From assembly GCF_000143535.2 (NCBI RefSeq), contig NC_037312.1:992001-1056000 (forward strand): a stretch of DNA of 64,000 bases. The letters run 5' to 3'. A model generated the notes under the pieces. The model ran no database searches and was not told the DNA's origin. It saw only the letters and a list, made by a program, of their open reading frames with translations. This document shows positions 45,301-58,022 of this stretch, piece after piece. Made by a program: the position numbers and the translations under genes. The first letter of the stretch is position 1. Each line of letters starts with the position of its first letter. This DNA comes from Botrytis cinerea B05.10 (taxonomy: Eukaryota > Ascomycota > Leotiomycetes > Helotiales > Sclerotiniaceae).

Positions 45301-46930
45301 ATGGGTATCTTAGAGAGGTTGATCGCCTTGCTGCCAATTTCGGCGCCCCAGGTGCTCATGGAAGCTCAGCGGAGACTGCCGGATACTTCAACTCGGTTTA
45401 CGTTGAGCCAGCATGGACAAGATTCCAGGAAATTATGAAAGACACGGATTCAACATCAGAGTCAATCGTCTCTGCTTTTCCGTTTCATTACTACTTTTCG
45501 AATGCTCCTCAGCCTCTTTTCCCTCCTGGTGCCGACAGAGATGCTGTCATTGATGTAGCTACAGGTTGTTATAACCATGTTACTAAAATTTTCGCTGAAC
45601 TTGAAGATGTTCGACCGTTTGAAATTCTGCGACGAGATCGAGACAAGGCAAATTATCTTCTCACCAATGAGGCTCGCATCATTGCGATGACATCAACGCA
45701 CGCTGCTATGAGAAGGCGTGAGATATCTTCACTTGGCTTCCATTATGATAATGTCGTTATGGAGGAGGCGGCTCAGATCACTGAGATCGAAAATTTTATA
45801 CCCATGGCGTTGCAGAAGCCAGCAAATGGTGGAACTCCCCTTCAACGTGTAGTCTTGTGCGGTGACCACTTCCAGAACTCTCCTGTGGTTCAAAATCTTG
45901 CGTTCCGTCATTACGCAAACCTCGAGCAGTCGCTATTTTCGCGCTTAGTTCGCTTAGGTGTCCCAACTATCAATCTCGATCAACAGGGTCGTGCTCGTCC
46001 GTCGATTGCATCTCTCTATTCCTGGCGTTACCAAAATCTTGGTAACTTGCCAATTGTATCAACTGCATCTGAATATCAAACCGCAAATGCCGGTTTCAAG
46101 TACGATTACCAATTCATTCAAGTTTCTGATTACAAAGGAAAGGGTGAAATGGAGCCAACTCCTCATTTCATTCAGAATCTGGGAGAAGCAGAATACGCAG
46201 TTGCTATCTATCAATATATGCGCTTACTCGGGTATCCAGCTTCGAAGATCAGTATATTATCCACATATGCTGGTCAGCGTGCACTAATCAAAGATGTCCT
46301 ATCCCATCGATGTGCTAAGAATCCTCTATTCGGCCTCCCAAAAATCGTCACAACGGTCGATAAATATCAAGGAGAACAAAATGATTGTAAGTTTCGTGAA
46401 GCTGATTCTCTTGCCGATAAATCACTGACAGGGTACTAGATGTCATTCTCTCTCTTACTCGTACATCACGCGTCGGTTATCTTCGCGACATTAGACGTCT
46501 TACGGTGGCACTGTCTCGCGCTCGTCTCGGTCTTTACATTTTGGGTCGACGAGATGTTTTTGAATCTTGTTTCGAGCTAAAGCAGGCCTTCGATATTCTT
46601 CTATCGAGACCAGATAAGTTGACTTTGAGCACTGGGGAGATGTGGCCAAGTCAGAGGATTCTGGCGAGTGAGGAGGGCTTAGAGTCAGTGCAAGGTGAAG
46701 CTGTTATGGAGGGGGTAGAACATTTGGGTCAATATGTTTTCGAGATGACAAACTCCAAGATAAAACAGTTGAGGGAAGAAAGAGGGTTGCCAGAGGGTGG
46801 AGCAGAGGTCTTAGCGATTGAGGAGGGAAAGGTTGTTGGAGATGATGTTGAGACTGGAGAAGGGTATGAGGGCGTCGGGGAAGATGACGATATTATTGAA
46901 CCCGAAGAAGAATTTGATGGTGTCGACTGA
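42339..46930 (+). CDS. cwf11: Aquarius/Cwf11 intron-binding spliceosomal helicase
   Basis: Six exons: 42339-42595, 42652-42752, 42800-43186, 43246-44065, 44117-46386 and 46440-46930; 1441 residues. The N-terminal half is the helical Aquarius scaffold (FSQLAAKYWLKP, LENYLWPGYS, YCERFIEFLSDLQSQLPTRRY, DYRDTFLDWQHL). The SF1 helicase core has Walker A IVGPPGTGKTDVATQI (about 832-847), motif II VMEEAAQITEIENF (about 1068), motif III LCGDHFQNSPVV, motif IV QQGRARPSIASLYSWRY, VDKYQGEQNDYVILSLTRT (motif V) and ALSRARLGLYILGR (motif VI). It joins the activated spliceosome and binds the intron upstream of the branch site. The third intron uses a weak GTTCGT donor; the other four are GTACAT or GTAAGT. 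The start at 42339 (MAPRTKGRG) is chosen over 42228 for its CACA context and family-like basic N-terminus. The tail is acidic. Confidence 0.93.
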
Positions 46931-49900
46931 TGATACCAAGATGAAATTTGTAAGATAAATTAATCGCCGATAGATATACGGATAAAGGAAAATTAGGACG
47001 ACTCATGGACATCGTCGACGGAAATGTATTGTATTTGAGTACAATACAGGAAAATGGCGTACAATAATAAATAAACAAAGAATGATACCAATTTATGAAC
47101 ATGAATTCGCCCTTTCCATCTTACCATTCTGTCAACCTGCAGTAGCCACCTAGTGTTATTTAAGTTCGAGGTTTGTGCTTCGTGATTAAGTTGTTTACTT
47201 TCATGCTCGGTTACGAATGTATTGTATCACCACCGATGGTCGAAATCATGACTTGGTCACATGTTCTGTATTTGCATAATTGGGTTTCCAGGTAGCTTTG
47301 AGATTCTGTGCTGGTTTCTCTGTAGATATGAATGAGTATTGAAGTGTATATTGGATGAGATCTCATGATGTGTGAGGCTCGGTCGAGCAAAAGAGAAAGT
47401 TTAGATAATTACGATGAAATGAAATGAAGTATGTCATGAGTTGTTAGCTGAGACTGCAGATCACAGCACTTAACAGTCATTTTTCTATTAAGATCAATCT
47501 TTCCTGGGAAGAATAATGCAGTTTACCATGGTTATGTCTGAGACCATGGAGTGAAATTCATGTTGGTGATGTGTATTTGAGTCACATTACAGTCATACCA
47601 ATCTAGTCTTTGGATTTTATCTGCTTGATCGCAGATGTAAAACGTTTTCCAGTGAAAACAGCTCCCGAGATATAGATGTGTAAATCCACAGAAACTATTC
47701 TTACGTGTGTGACTACTGCCCTCCACATTGTCGATAACTCAACATTGTCTTTTAAAAAAAGAATCATGGCAAGAATGAGTAGAAAGCTAACTGGTAAGTC
47801 CTAGAAGAATCACACATCTTAGGGTATGCTATTTTTATGACTATGAGCGAAGTGACATCAAAACTTCTCCCGCCTTGTACCAAAGATTTTTCAGCCCATC
47901 GATACACTTCAAAGTGAGCAGGAAACTACTGTGGTAACACAAAAATTGATGAAACAAAGGCAGCAAAACTGCCATGCTTGCCAATCAGAGGCGGTGCTTG
48001 GTATAGAATCGGCACTACAAAACAAGTTTTGAGAAGGCTGAGCCGCGGGTGGCTGGTTTGATTACGGAGTATCAAGGTTCACGGCGGGATCTATACGCTT
48101 ATGTCGAGTTTTGAGGTCCGGTTTCAGATGCGGGGATATGGATGAGATTAAACGAGGGGTGTATTTGTGGTGGGATCTCTGATATACATTACATGGAGCG
48201 AACTGTGATTCTGCTTTGATGTGTTGAACCCTATATCATGAGCTGTGTATTTGGAGTTCGAATCACTTGTCAATGAGACTTCAACGACGTCTTTCATGTA
48301 CTCAACAAATTTCTCCAAGCTGACTGTTTTTCTTGTTCTGACTAGGTATTTGATGGGACAGATTCTAGTATGTCGTTAACACACAAAATTTGATGAAATA
48401 CACTATGTAATGTAACAATCAATGAGGACTATATAAATATGGTAGTTCAGAATACACTTTCATTGTATGGCATCTCAGGGTGCTTTCAGAATATCCGTGG
48501 TCTTTCAAAGAAGCCATCAAGTTGATGTCTAAGACAGGGTTCCAATATCTGTGAAGGTGTACATTCTTTAACAAGCAATATTTCTACATAATGTGATCGC
48601 TATAACCGTCGATATTTTGAGGCTCATCAGTCATATGACGTTACTTACTGTCCTTTGGACTGACCATCACATCAAACCTCAACTCTAAAACGAATGCTAC
48701 CAGAAGCGCAAAGCTCAAGCTCAAGCTCAAATTCTGTCGTTTTAACTTTCTCCATCACGGAAAGGAGTTCCTAGACGTACCTTCATCGTATTTTTAATCT
48801 AGTCCACCGTAAAAAGACCCCTATCCAATTAACTAACAGGCTTAGAAGAAACTCTGCAGTGTTAGCTGAGCAAGAACTCCTACTAGGGCCATCGCCGCCG
48901 GATGAGCGGCCGTTATGTTCCGCTGAAGTAAAGGTTATCATAAAATTAAGCTAGAGTTCAAGCCTCAACTTGACCAAAATCTTCGAATCAACATCATGTC
49001 TTTCCACCACAATGATAACTTTAAACTTGATTGCGTGTCGCGTGCAATTTCATATGTCCTGATCTATACAATGTCACTACTAGCTACCGCGATACGAGGT
49101 AGTATTATTGACATCGCGATATGCTTAGATCAGTTTATTGAAGCTAATGTAAACACGAGACACTGAAGTTTATGCACGCTGAATGTCTCATCTGAAGTCT
49201 CTCTGGAAAAAGTAAATATTTCCATGGCAATGTGCAGATAGCAGAGGCACAATGTCACAATGGCTTGTTGAGGGCTTGTCAATAACGGCTGCGCTAAGCG
49301 CTAAAATTTACCCTTAATTTAAGTTAGTTTGTTCATTTCTGGATGGCCAATATTTCGGTTGTGACGTTTCTTCGGACCGTCCTCCTGTCTCAGTAGCAAA
49401 ACATGGCTTTTGTGATGACAATATACCTATATGTCAATCTGGTAACTATATCACTTATGCATTTGTCAAAACTTGCAAGGAGAGAGAACTGGCAGACCGT
49501 TCTGGCAGCAAGAAGAGTGTCTACCTATATATTGGGGACAATTTCTAATGTTTGCCCCCAACTTAAGCATAACAATAACACTTTGGTGTTTTTTATGCTG
49601 ACCTATGGCAAATATCGAGACACTACAATCTAATAGTGAAGCTAGTAAAGTGAGAGCAACGAAACTGGAAGGACAAACATAGATTCCGTTTTGATATAGG
49701 AAATCTTCTTGATCTTTGGCAATAGATTCGGCATCGTGGTATGGTTGATGTTTCTTTGAAGTCTCCGTGATCTATCATACTTTGATCACATCTCGTTTCT
49801 CGCCTCCTTGTGTATTTGTTGACACAATCTGGTAACACACAACGCTGTAGCTAGGGGGCACGAGGCGAGACCAAGACCCTACCGACTTGAAGAATATGCC

Positions 49901-52900
49901 ATGAATCTTCTACCCCAAAAGAATATACGTATGACATCTCCTGGCAGATGACTGGTACCGAAATCTTCATTCCCAGTCTCCATCAAAAAATGATATGATA
50001 CGCAAAGTGGCAGAATGTTCACTGAACAGTGGATCTTGATGATCAAAAGAAGATTTGGCTGAATTCTCGCTCGACTGGATGCAAACTTTCTCGGTTCCCT
50101 TGGTCCATTTCTGTCCATGGGACGAATATAACCGATAATCCCGAAAGAAAAACTACTCCGGACCACATTGTTTGAAAATTGTTGAGGTCTTCAACAAACT
50201 TAGCACCTTGACAGTAACAACTTGCAAAGCTAATCCGTATTTCGACTCTCAAACTGATCATCAAAAATGTCCACGACAACTTTTAAATAGAAATTCTCCC
50301 AAGACAACCAGATTTCTGGAACTGACCTATAACCAGGTACATATGGGTTTGCAGCGTGGGAGATAAATTGCAATATAATAAATCGTATCATGCATGATTT
50401 ACATGTAATATACAATATATTAATCGCCGACAACTGCCGATATTCCCTTGATACGAGATTCTGAAGTCTATGTATCGATTTCTGAAATAGAAAGTATATA
50501 GTACCTACTACCGGAAAGTCCTTTACCCGCACACAGGGTATATTTCGAGTGATTGAAAATCCGGGGACACAGCCACCTTACGTCTTGTCTGTCGCATATA
50601 TGCAGTGAGATGGTAGTCATGGTGATACCTTCTCGATGTGTGCTATAGATGGAAAAACACGGGAGATTCTTCTCGTGCTGATTCTCGTGGAGAGCTGCAG
50701 GCCGTAAGTGTGCGAAGATAATGATGTGAATGGTCGCCGTTCTATCAGAATGCGGTCTTCCTACGGGAGAACACTGCATGGTTTTTAACAGCAAAAAGTA
50801 AGGCAGAGTGCGTCCACTCATGATTATCGACGACTCAGAACATGAGAGAATCCAGCGTGGTACTTCTTTGTGGCGCCCGTGCTGATCGACACAGCAAGGC
50901 TTGATACAGGGATTGTATTATGACCCCCCCATCACCTTAAGATGAGCAAATGCAAGGGCATGGATGCTGGACGTGATATGGTTGGGGTCTCTGCACCCCT
51001 CAATCTCTCGGATAAACAGGCGGATAATGGGGCAAGCTCGTCAGCAGCCTGAAATTGCCTGGAGTGTTCACAACAAACAGCAAAAGCATCATAATTTGGA
51101 AGCAATTTTGAACGTATGACGACTATCTAACCTAGCCAACGTCCCACAAGTCCGAAGGAGACGAATAGTGATGAGCCCACGACCACGCACAGCACAATGT
51201 GACAATCTTTTTTGCAAGCATTTGTGTATTGGTATATGGTTCACAAACATCCTGTTGTGGGTGTTTCTTTCTGGGCATTGTTTGAGGATGTGAAAGATGT
51301 GCTGAGGACTCGTCACGTAGAAAATCTGGAGTTTCTGATACTTGTTGGACCATTCGAAGGACTACTGAGTGGGGAACGCATCGGAGAATATTTTAATCTG
51401 AATCATAAGCGCCATCTAGCTTGACAGGAGTAGATGATATCCATGATGGCAGGTCTATACCTGTGCCGTTGTGTTTCCTCACCGTTCCTGCTTTTAGACC
51501 CCGTTAGTGGTGGATTCTCTCGGTAATTTCAAAGAAATGATTCTACGGAGTACTGTAAGCGATGTGGTTGTAGCGTTCTCGGTCCCGGCCCCTTACGAAA
51601 TTATGTATCCGAAGTCTTGAAGAGAAGAGTGGAACAACCCATGAAGGACTTTTTTTGACGCCTTACATCCGTTTTGGTAGCATTCGGAACGGAGCCGAGA
51701 GCTTGATTTGGGCAAGGAGAACTGTGATGATTACAGAACATATAAGATTAGACAAAGAATGGGAAATATGACATGGGGATGACAATCGGCGAGTAGCTGG
51801 CAGACCTGCCAAACACAATTATTACTTGCGTAAGGGTTGGCCCGCCATTTCCGAATTACAGACCGTGCTCGGAAGGAGATCTTGGAGTACAGTCGATATT
51901 TGAGGGCGAGTCAAGTAAGCTATGTCGTCCATGGAGTCTGGAACATTGGAGAATGATGTCTGTACCTAGCTAGTAGTCCAGTTCAGCTGAAGACTTAGTT
52001 CCATGTACAACATTAGATGGCAGATACATCCTCGAGTATAGTAGGCAAGCGGTGCTACGAACGATGAAGGCATTATCTAGACAGACAAGGTACCGTGCAA
52101 TAAGCAAATTTTGTTGTTATTATTAGTGATCACTTACTTCTAACACATCGCCTACATTGTTGATTCCACTGCTTCATATTCGTACAGCTTCCCACGTAGC
52201 CCTAGCTACTTAGGAGACAGGAACATAGCCATGTGATACTCCCACCTATTCTGCCGGCGGTTCTGTTCCTATTCTGCGACTAGTACGGGGATGATAGATG
52301 GATGTGATTTGAAGTTTCTTTTCCACGTCAAACGGCGTCTCGCACTCGTACATCTTGGGAAGTCCACCACCCCACTCCATTGCTCGGCGTTCGATGCAAC
52401 GGCGAGGATACCATTTTAATTGTAGCCTTAGAAAAAGAAGGTTCAAAATGAGTTGTTTTGGGTTATTCTGATGACTGTAATGGATATTATTCAGTGAGTG
52501 GATCGGATTTGAAGTTTGTTTCATCACCCTTTTTTGTATTTCTTTTCTTCACTTGTGTCAATTCCGGTTAGACATATTTAGACCTAGTCGACGGTCTACG
52601 GTCGTACCTGCATTTGTGATTTACTCCACCAATCGTTTTGTCTCATTTGCGTCCGAATGATCTAAATACGGATGTATCCATAATTCCTTCTTTTAGCTGA
52701 GTGATATCCTAGAAACCTCAGCAATACCATTACGACCAACGACAGGTACCTAGCACGAGCAAACAATCCTTCTCGAAATCTCATTTCACTTCATTTCATT
52801 TCCTACTATCGATCTGAAATCTTCCGAATCTCCCTTCTTCTTTCCCAGAATCACACGGGCGTAGATACTAGAAAGTTAATCTTCTCCCCCCCCCGAATCT

Positions 52901-55900
52901 CTCGTGAGCGTTTTCCTACTGCCCATGTCAAGAGAACCTCTAATTTCGTTAAATTTGCCGCATTTTGTAGAATGAGTCTCCGTTCTTGTTACAATCAAGG
53001 ATTGTTACTTGATCCTGACTACCCGTGGAGCCTCCAGCTCTCCAGCTAGCACGCCAATTCTTGTGCTACCCCTTACCGTGACATTACCAAAAGCCTAAAG
53101 GTACCGTACAATCGGAGTTTTTACTTGTAGAGTAGGAGTAACCATTCTTTTCTTACACCGCACGCCTCTAACACGCTTTGAATTCACACAACCTAAGTAG
53201 CTGTTGCTGTCCCGTTGCGTTTGACCAATCAATGCTCAAGTTTGATGGTCAATTCAAGCCCGAAGCATTAGAATATGTGCAAAATTGCTACAACATCAAG
53301 ATAAAATGGGTACCGCAAGAATCAGGAATGGCTGACTTCTGGTACCGTCATGTACCTACTGTACATCCTCAGCCCAGTCACAAATCACTGCATTCTCGAG
53401 ATCCCGCCCGCGCTCCGGCAAGATCTAAGGTTTTGGCTACCAATGGAAGTTTTCAGGAACCCCGAAGTGCGGCTACTTACAGCTACCTACCCACAGATAC
53501 CCCTTCATACTCTCGTCTCATGCTGAACAATCGAATCCAAGTCGGTTTTATCCCCCACAACTAACCAAAAGCTTATTATTCACAAAACTTCTGAATCCAT
53601 AAATATCGTATCTTCGTAAACTTGTCCAGCTTACGAGTCGGCGAGATCTTAGCGTTGCTCCTAAAACAACGTCGTTAATCAGGACATCTCCAACAACTAT
53701 TGTTTTATACATTGTATCAGCCTTATGCAAGAGATTCATGCATTTCATGACCGAAGAAGTTGACACTGTTCTATTTACCGTGATCAGCGGGGCGTGATTT
53801 CTAAAAGTAGCACCATGATCAACGATTTGAAATGTCGATGAAGAGATGAACAATCAAAGCTTCTAGCTTAAATTTTTCGCATGATGCATTACGCAAAGAA
53901 AGAACTCTCTCAACAACCTCTCTTGACTCTTGGTAAATTGCTGATAGGCTCTTGACAGGTAAATCCTTGCGTCAGATCGTTGAATTGGACGGCACATGCA
54001 TCATTGAAAACATCCTGGGGGCTGGTTTTCTGCGGCTTCATTGCTAGGACTGGGTATCTACGTATGCGTCTTCGAATCGGATGGTTTCTTGTCGGAACAA
54101 TTGCAAAATGCATATCAACAAAACAACAACGTGTTGGCAGGTGAAGGCGAGGTTGAGTGTGGATACTGTATGACTGATGAAGGGGCCATCCATATTCTAG
54201 GGTTTTCGAATTGCACTTGTGGTTGAGTTTCCGCGAATATGTTTAGTCACCGTGACAGTCGTCATCCAAGCATGCGGTGCTCTCAACACTACACCACAAT
54301 ATTTTCCAAAGGTATGTTGGTAGCTATCCGACGTCACACAATCTAGGCCATGACGGGAATGTGCTTCGCAGGACCGTAGGGACGGGCCCCGTCAGAATAG
54401 AGACACGAATATATCAGAGCGAGAAAATCCTTGATTCGACCCTGGAGATGTGTATCTTGCTATTTCCATCACATCACTGTTCTCGCTAGGAGTGGGTGAT
54501 ATGAAGCACAAAAGCGGGAAATAAAAGTAAGAGACGCACGTTGACAATCATGCATATAATTCCATCGCGATTTCGGTTTTCGAGATATACTCGGAATCCG
54601 TAGCAAAATTATCAGACAGCGGGATGGATGTGCAGTTGATGCACAGACTTTTCGCCAGATGAACCCAGTTTTTATTTTCAAACAATGTTTTTCCGGCTAC
54701 CCAGACAGACTTGGCCCGAATCTACGATGTCAAGATGCTACATTGGTCATATTGTGATGGATAGTACCGGTGTAGTGACGATGTGGTGATTTGATGCTGC
54801 TCGTGGGGGGATCTAATCTGATGATAGTTAGTTGTTTGGGGGGCCGTCTCAACTCTTCCAACTCTTGTGTACCTTTCCAACCTAGGTAATGGTTCACGTT
54901 TGAGATTATTTATAATCTCGTTCTCCCAAGGTTCTGCGTTCTCCCTCCTAAATACCTCTGAGCAAGTATCAAATATGTACCAAGCTAATTCTCTACTCTC
55001 GTCCACCTTTGTGCTTCCATCAGTGTTCGAATCTTCTCAGACTACAGGGTAGTAACGGTGGATCATGTTCCATCTATCAACTTTCTTGGAGCGAGCAAAT
55101 AGCTACGAAGTCTTCACTCGTCGTGCTAGCTTATCTCAGTTGCTTGGGGATACCTTGATACAGGCCAGGAGACTAAGTGTTTCTGGAATAAGAATAGAAG
55201 ATGTCAAAATGATTCCATCTAGATGCAACCTTGTTTGATTGTTAAGATTGACGAAAAAATGCTAATTAATTGTCCACTTCATTCTTCGGCTCTCCTATCC
55301 ACAATCGAGCCATATTGTTGGAAAAAGAAGGGGATGTAGCCTGCTGGCTCTTCAATTCGAACGATTTCGCAATGAATGCAAGCATCGACCTCAAGTCCTC
55401 TTCGTATTTGGACCAAACTTGGATAGCCTCACACGTCTCGATATTAAAACATCATTTCCTTTGGGACCTGGAAGATTAGCAATGACCGGCATGGCATGGA
55501 ATACATGAAGTTGAACCCAGTTATCTTGAAACTCTCTTTTCTCTGTTTCGCTGAACAGACCTACCACACCCCCTGCCCAAATCCCTACCCAAATCACAAA
55601 AAGTTTGCCAGGTAGTCCAACCCGAGCAACCCTACCCGCACACCCGCCAACTTTCGAAAATTCGAACCATTTTGACGGACTTCTAGCTTTTCTAGCCCGT
55701 GCTGCTACATGATTTACCTAGATTTATAATTGCTAAGTGTAAGTATTCTTTACCGTTCAAAAAGTCCTTCATTTTCGTGGTGAGTGGGTTTCTCGGTAGC
55801 CGTGGTAGTTTCCTTAGTAGCGTTTTCTTATCACCAAGTTTCCTCTTAGCACAAGGGGTAATGCTCCAGTTTTTACTCATCCATCGTCAAAACTCAACGG

Positions 55901-58022
55901 CAGGTCCTCGTTCATCAGAATTATGAAATGAACAATAATGCATTGATTGTACCTCGCGATTACACACCCCAACTTTACAGTGCACTCAAAACCCCGAACA
56001 TTCGCTCGCATCCATCCGGAACTTTCCTGCCCACCAAACACCATGCACACATGCCAAACCAACCTTCGCCTGACCAAACTGTCTATGGACTTTGTAGCAG
56101 ATTCTGCTCAGCCTTCTTGTGGGAACATACGCATAAAGCTTCAAGGTTTGACGATGATCTCAAAAGCACCGAGGAGGTTGCTTTACCCGTCCTCTTACAG
56201 TATCCTGTTCTTGTCAACTACCTATTTAGAATAGTACGGAGGTTAAAACAACCTAGGCTTTGAGGCTATTCTTCCAATCTGTTCTTTGCGAACCTAAATA
56301 TGCAAGATATGCATTACTTAGGTGTTTCCTGTTTTGCATTTAACTTTTTTCTTCTTACACTCTTGTCTGCGTTAATTGTTCATAAGCGGCAGGGTCGTCA
56401 CGTTGTCAAAGTCACAACTCGCATAATCACAACTCGCATAACGAGTCCGGCCCCTCCCCCCCCCCATGTATTGATAGATTTTCATTGGGTGGCATTTATT
56501 AGCGACAACGGTTGCAAGTTGACCCACAGATTCAATGATCCCTTCAACCCTTTCATGCAAAATGAAGACCAATGATCCACGCAAAAAGACCCAGCCTCGA
56601 TCTCTCCGCTCGTTCCCTGTCATATCCGTTGTTCTCTCAAGCTCTCCCACAATAGGCTTAGCTGAGATCGATACAACTCACCATTTCTGCGGAGCCCTGC
56701 TATTATTTTAACCAGCTCCTGTTGGTCCATTTAGAATTTTGGATGCTTCATCTGAGTATCGGATGATTGCGCCGGCACCAGATCCCTACACTCCAGTCAC
56801 ACATTCATCTTATCCAACGTTCTGCACAGTTCTCGATAGAGTGCTATCCAGCATTTTGCTGCAGCTTCATTTCCATTTGTCAATCCTCTTAAGAGCCACA
56901 GTGGGCTTCTTACACAAAGTTATTTCATTGAATCGCTTCACTTTTTGTTGTCCAAATTTTTTGTCCATGTTTGTGGCTGACCTTGAATGTCCTCGTGCAT
57001 TAAAAACATTCCCTCCAAACTTCCTTCTTTATCCACTCTAGCTTGTGCAACTGTCTTTTAAATCTCGTCCCAAGTCCGGTCCTCCCAAGCAAAATCCTAG
57101 ACGCAACCGTGCAAGCCTTGTATCAAGTCGAGGTGGGTATTTTTGACACTACTCCGCTCCGCTTGCATACTAGACTCTTGTCATCGGTACAATTTACTTC
57201 AGCGGCATTTTACTGCAACGACAGGGACTTCCTGTGAATTGTGAGAGCCAGGGGTAATAGGGCGCTTGTCGGGTCCAGTCTCCTTGTTGTGGTGATCATA
57301 ACCAAGAAACTTATATATCAAAGGCCTTCAATCTTGGAGTATATTACCCGACGTTTGTCGATCGAACGTGGAAAGAAAGACAACGACCCCCCTTCAACTT
57401 CATTCCTGTTACTTCTTAGTACGGACTTAGCACGTCATTAAACCAAGAAGCAATATATATTTCATTTGGACGACGCAGGACACTCGCCACATCCGTTCAT
57501 TGAGCCCAATCTATCCTTGAACCGGGTCGCTTCATCTTCTTTTCTACACGGCAGCGCTGTTGAATACCAACTCGTGAAGCACCAAAATCTCTGGAAGGTA
57601 TACGCGTTCGGCTTGTCCAGAACATTTAAAACCTTTCATTTAAACTCCCGGGACTGGTCCATACATCAATCAACCTTATTTAGCAGATCTTGATTAAGAC
57701 CCTTAAGATTAATCTATCCACCGATTAATAGCTACAGGAACAAGCTTTATACACTCTTCTGACCTCTCCAACCTCATTATCCAGCAAGCAGGACTAGATC
57801 AAAAACTAGACTCAACAATTACTTGCCTTCGATAGGCCTTATGTTCTTTTCTGGTCAGTGATCAGCCATTGTCTATAGCGGCCCTTACACTCGTTCATTC
57901 CACGGCTACTTACCACTGCGACAACACAACACACATATTCCTTTCTCGAACCAAGGGCTCTTGAAGAACCCGAAAAAGCAACTTCCAGACCATCTTCAAC
58001 GGTCGAAACACAGACACTCTCA
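46931..58022. other. 11-kb gene-poor region upstream of homeobox gene
   Basis: I read all frames and found no protein I can support. Frames worth noting: 52246-52527 minus (LKWYPRRCIERRAMEWGG..., protein-like in its last 55 codons), 53178-53564 plus (128 codons), 55928-56263 plus (111 codons) and 58023-adjacent leader. No transfer RNA cloverleaf or rRNA was noticed. A C-run lies at 56453-56464. Likely contents are the 3' UTR of Aquarius, a large regulatory region and long leader of the homeobox gene, and possibly non-coding transcripts or decayed genes. Confidence 0.5.

Noticed and set aside
53178..53564. 128-codon plus-strand frame in the gene-poor region
   Set aside because: No recognisable motif or consistent splice context; length is within chance for 11 kb of this composition.
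55928..56263. 111-codon plus-strand frame with overlapping frames in the other two phases
   Set aside because: Overlapping open frames on both strands point to base composition, not coding.
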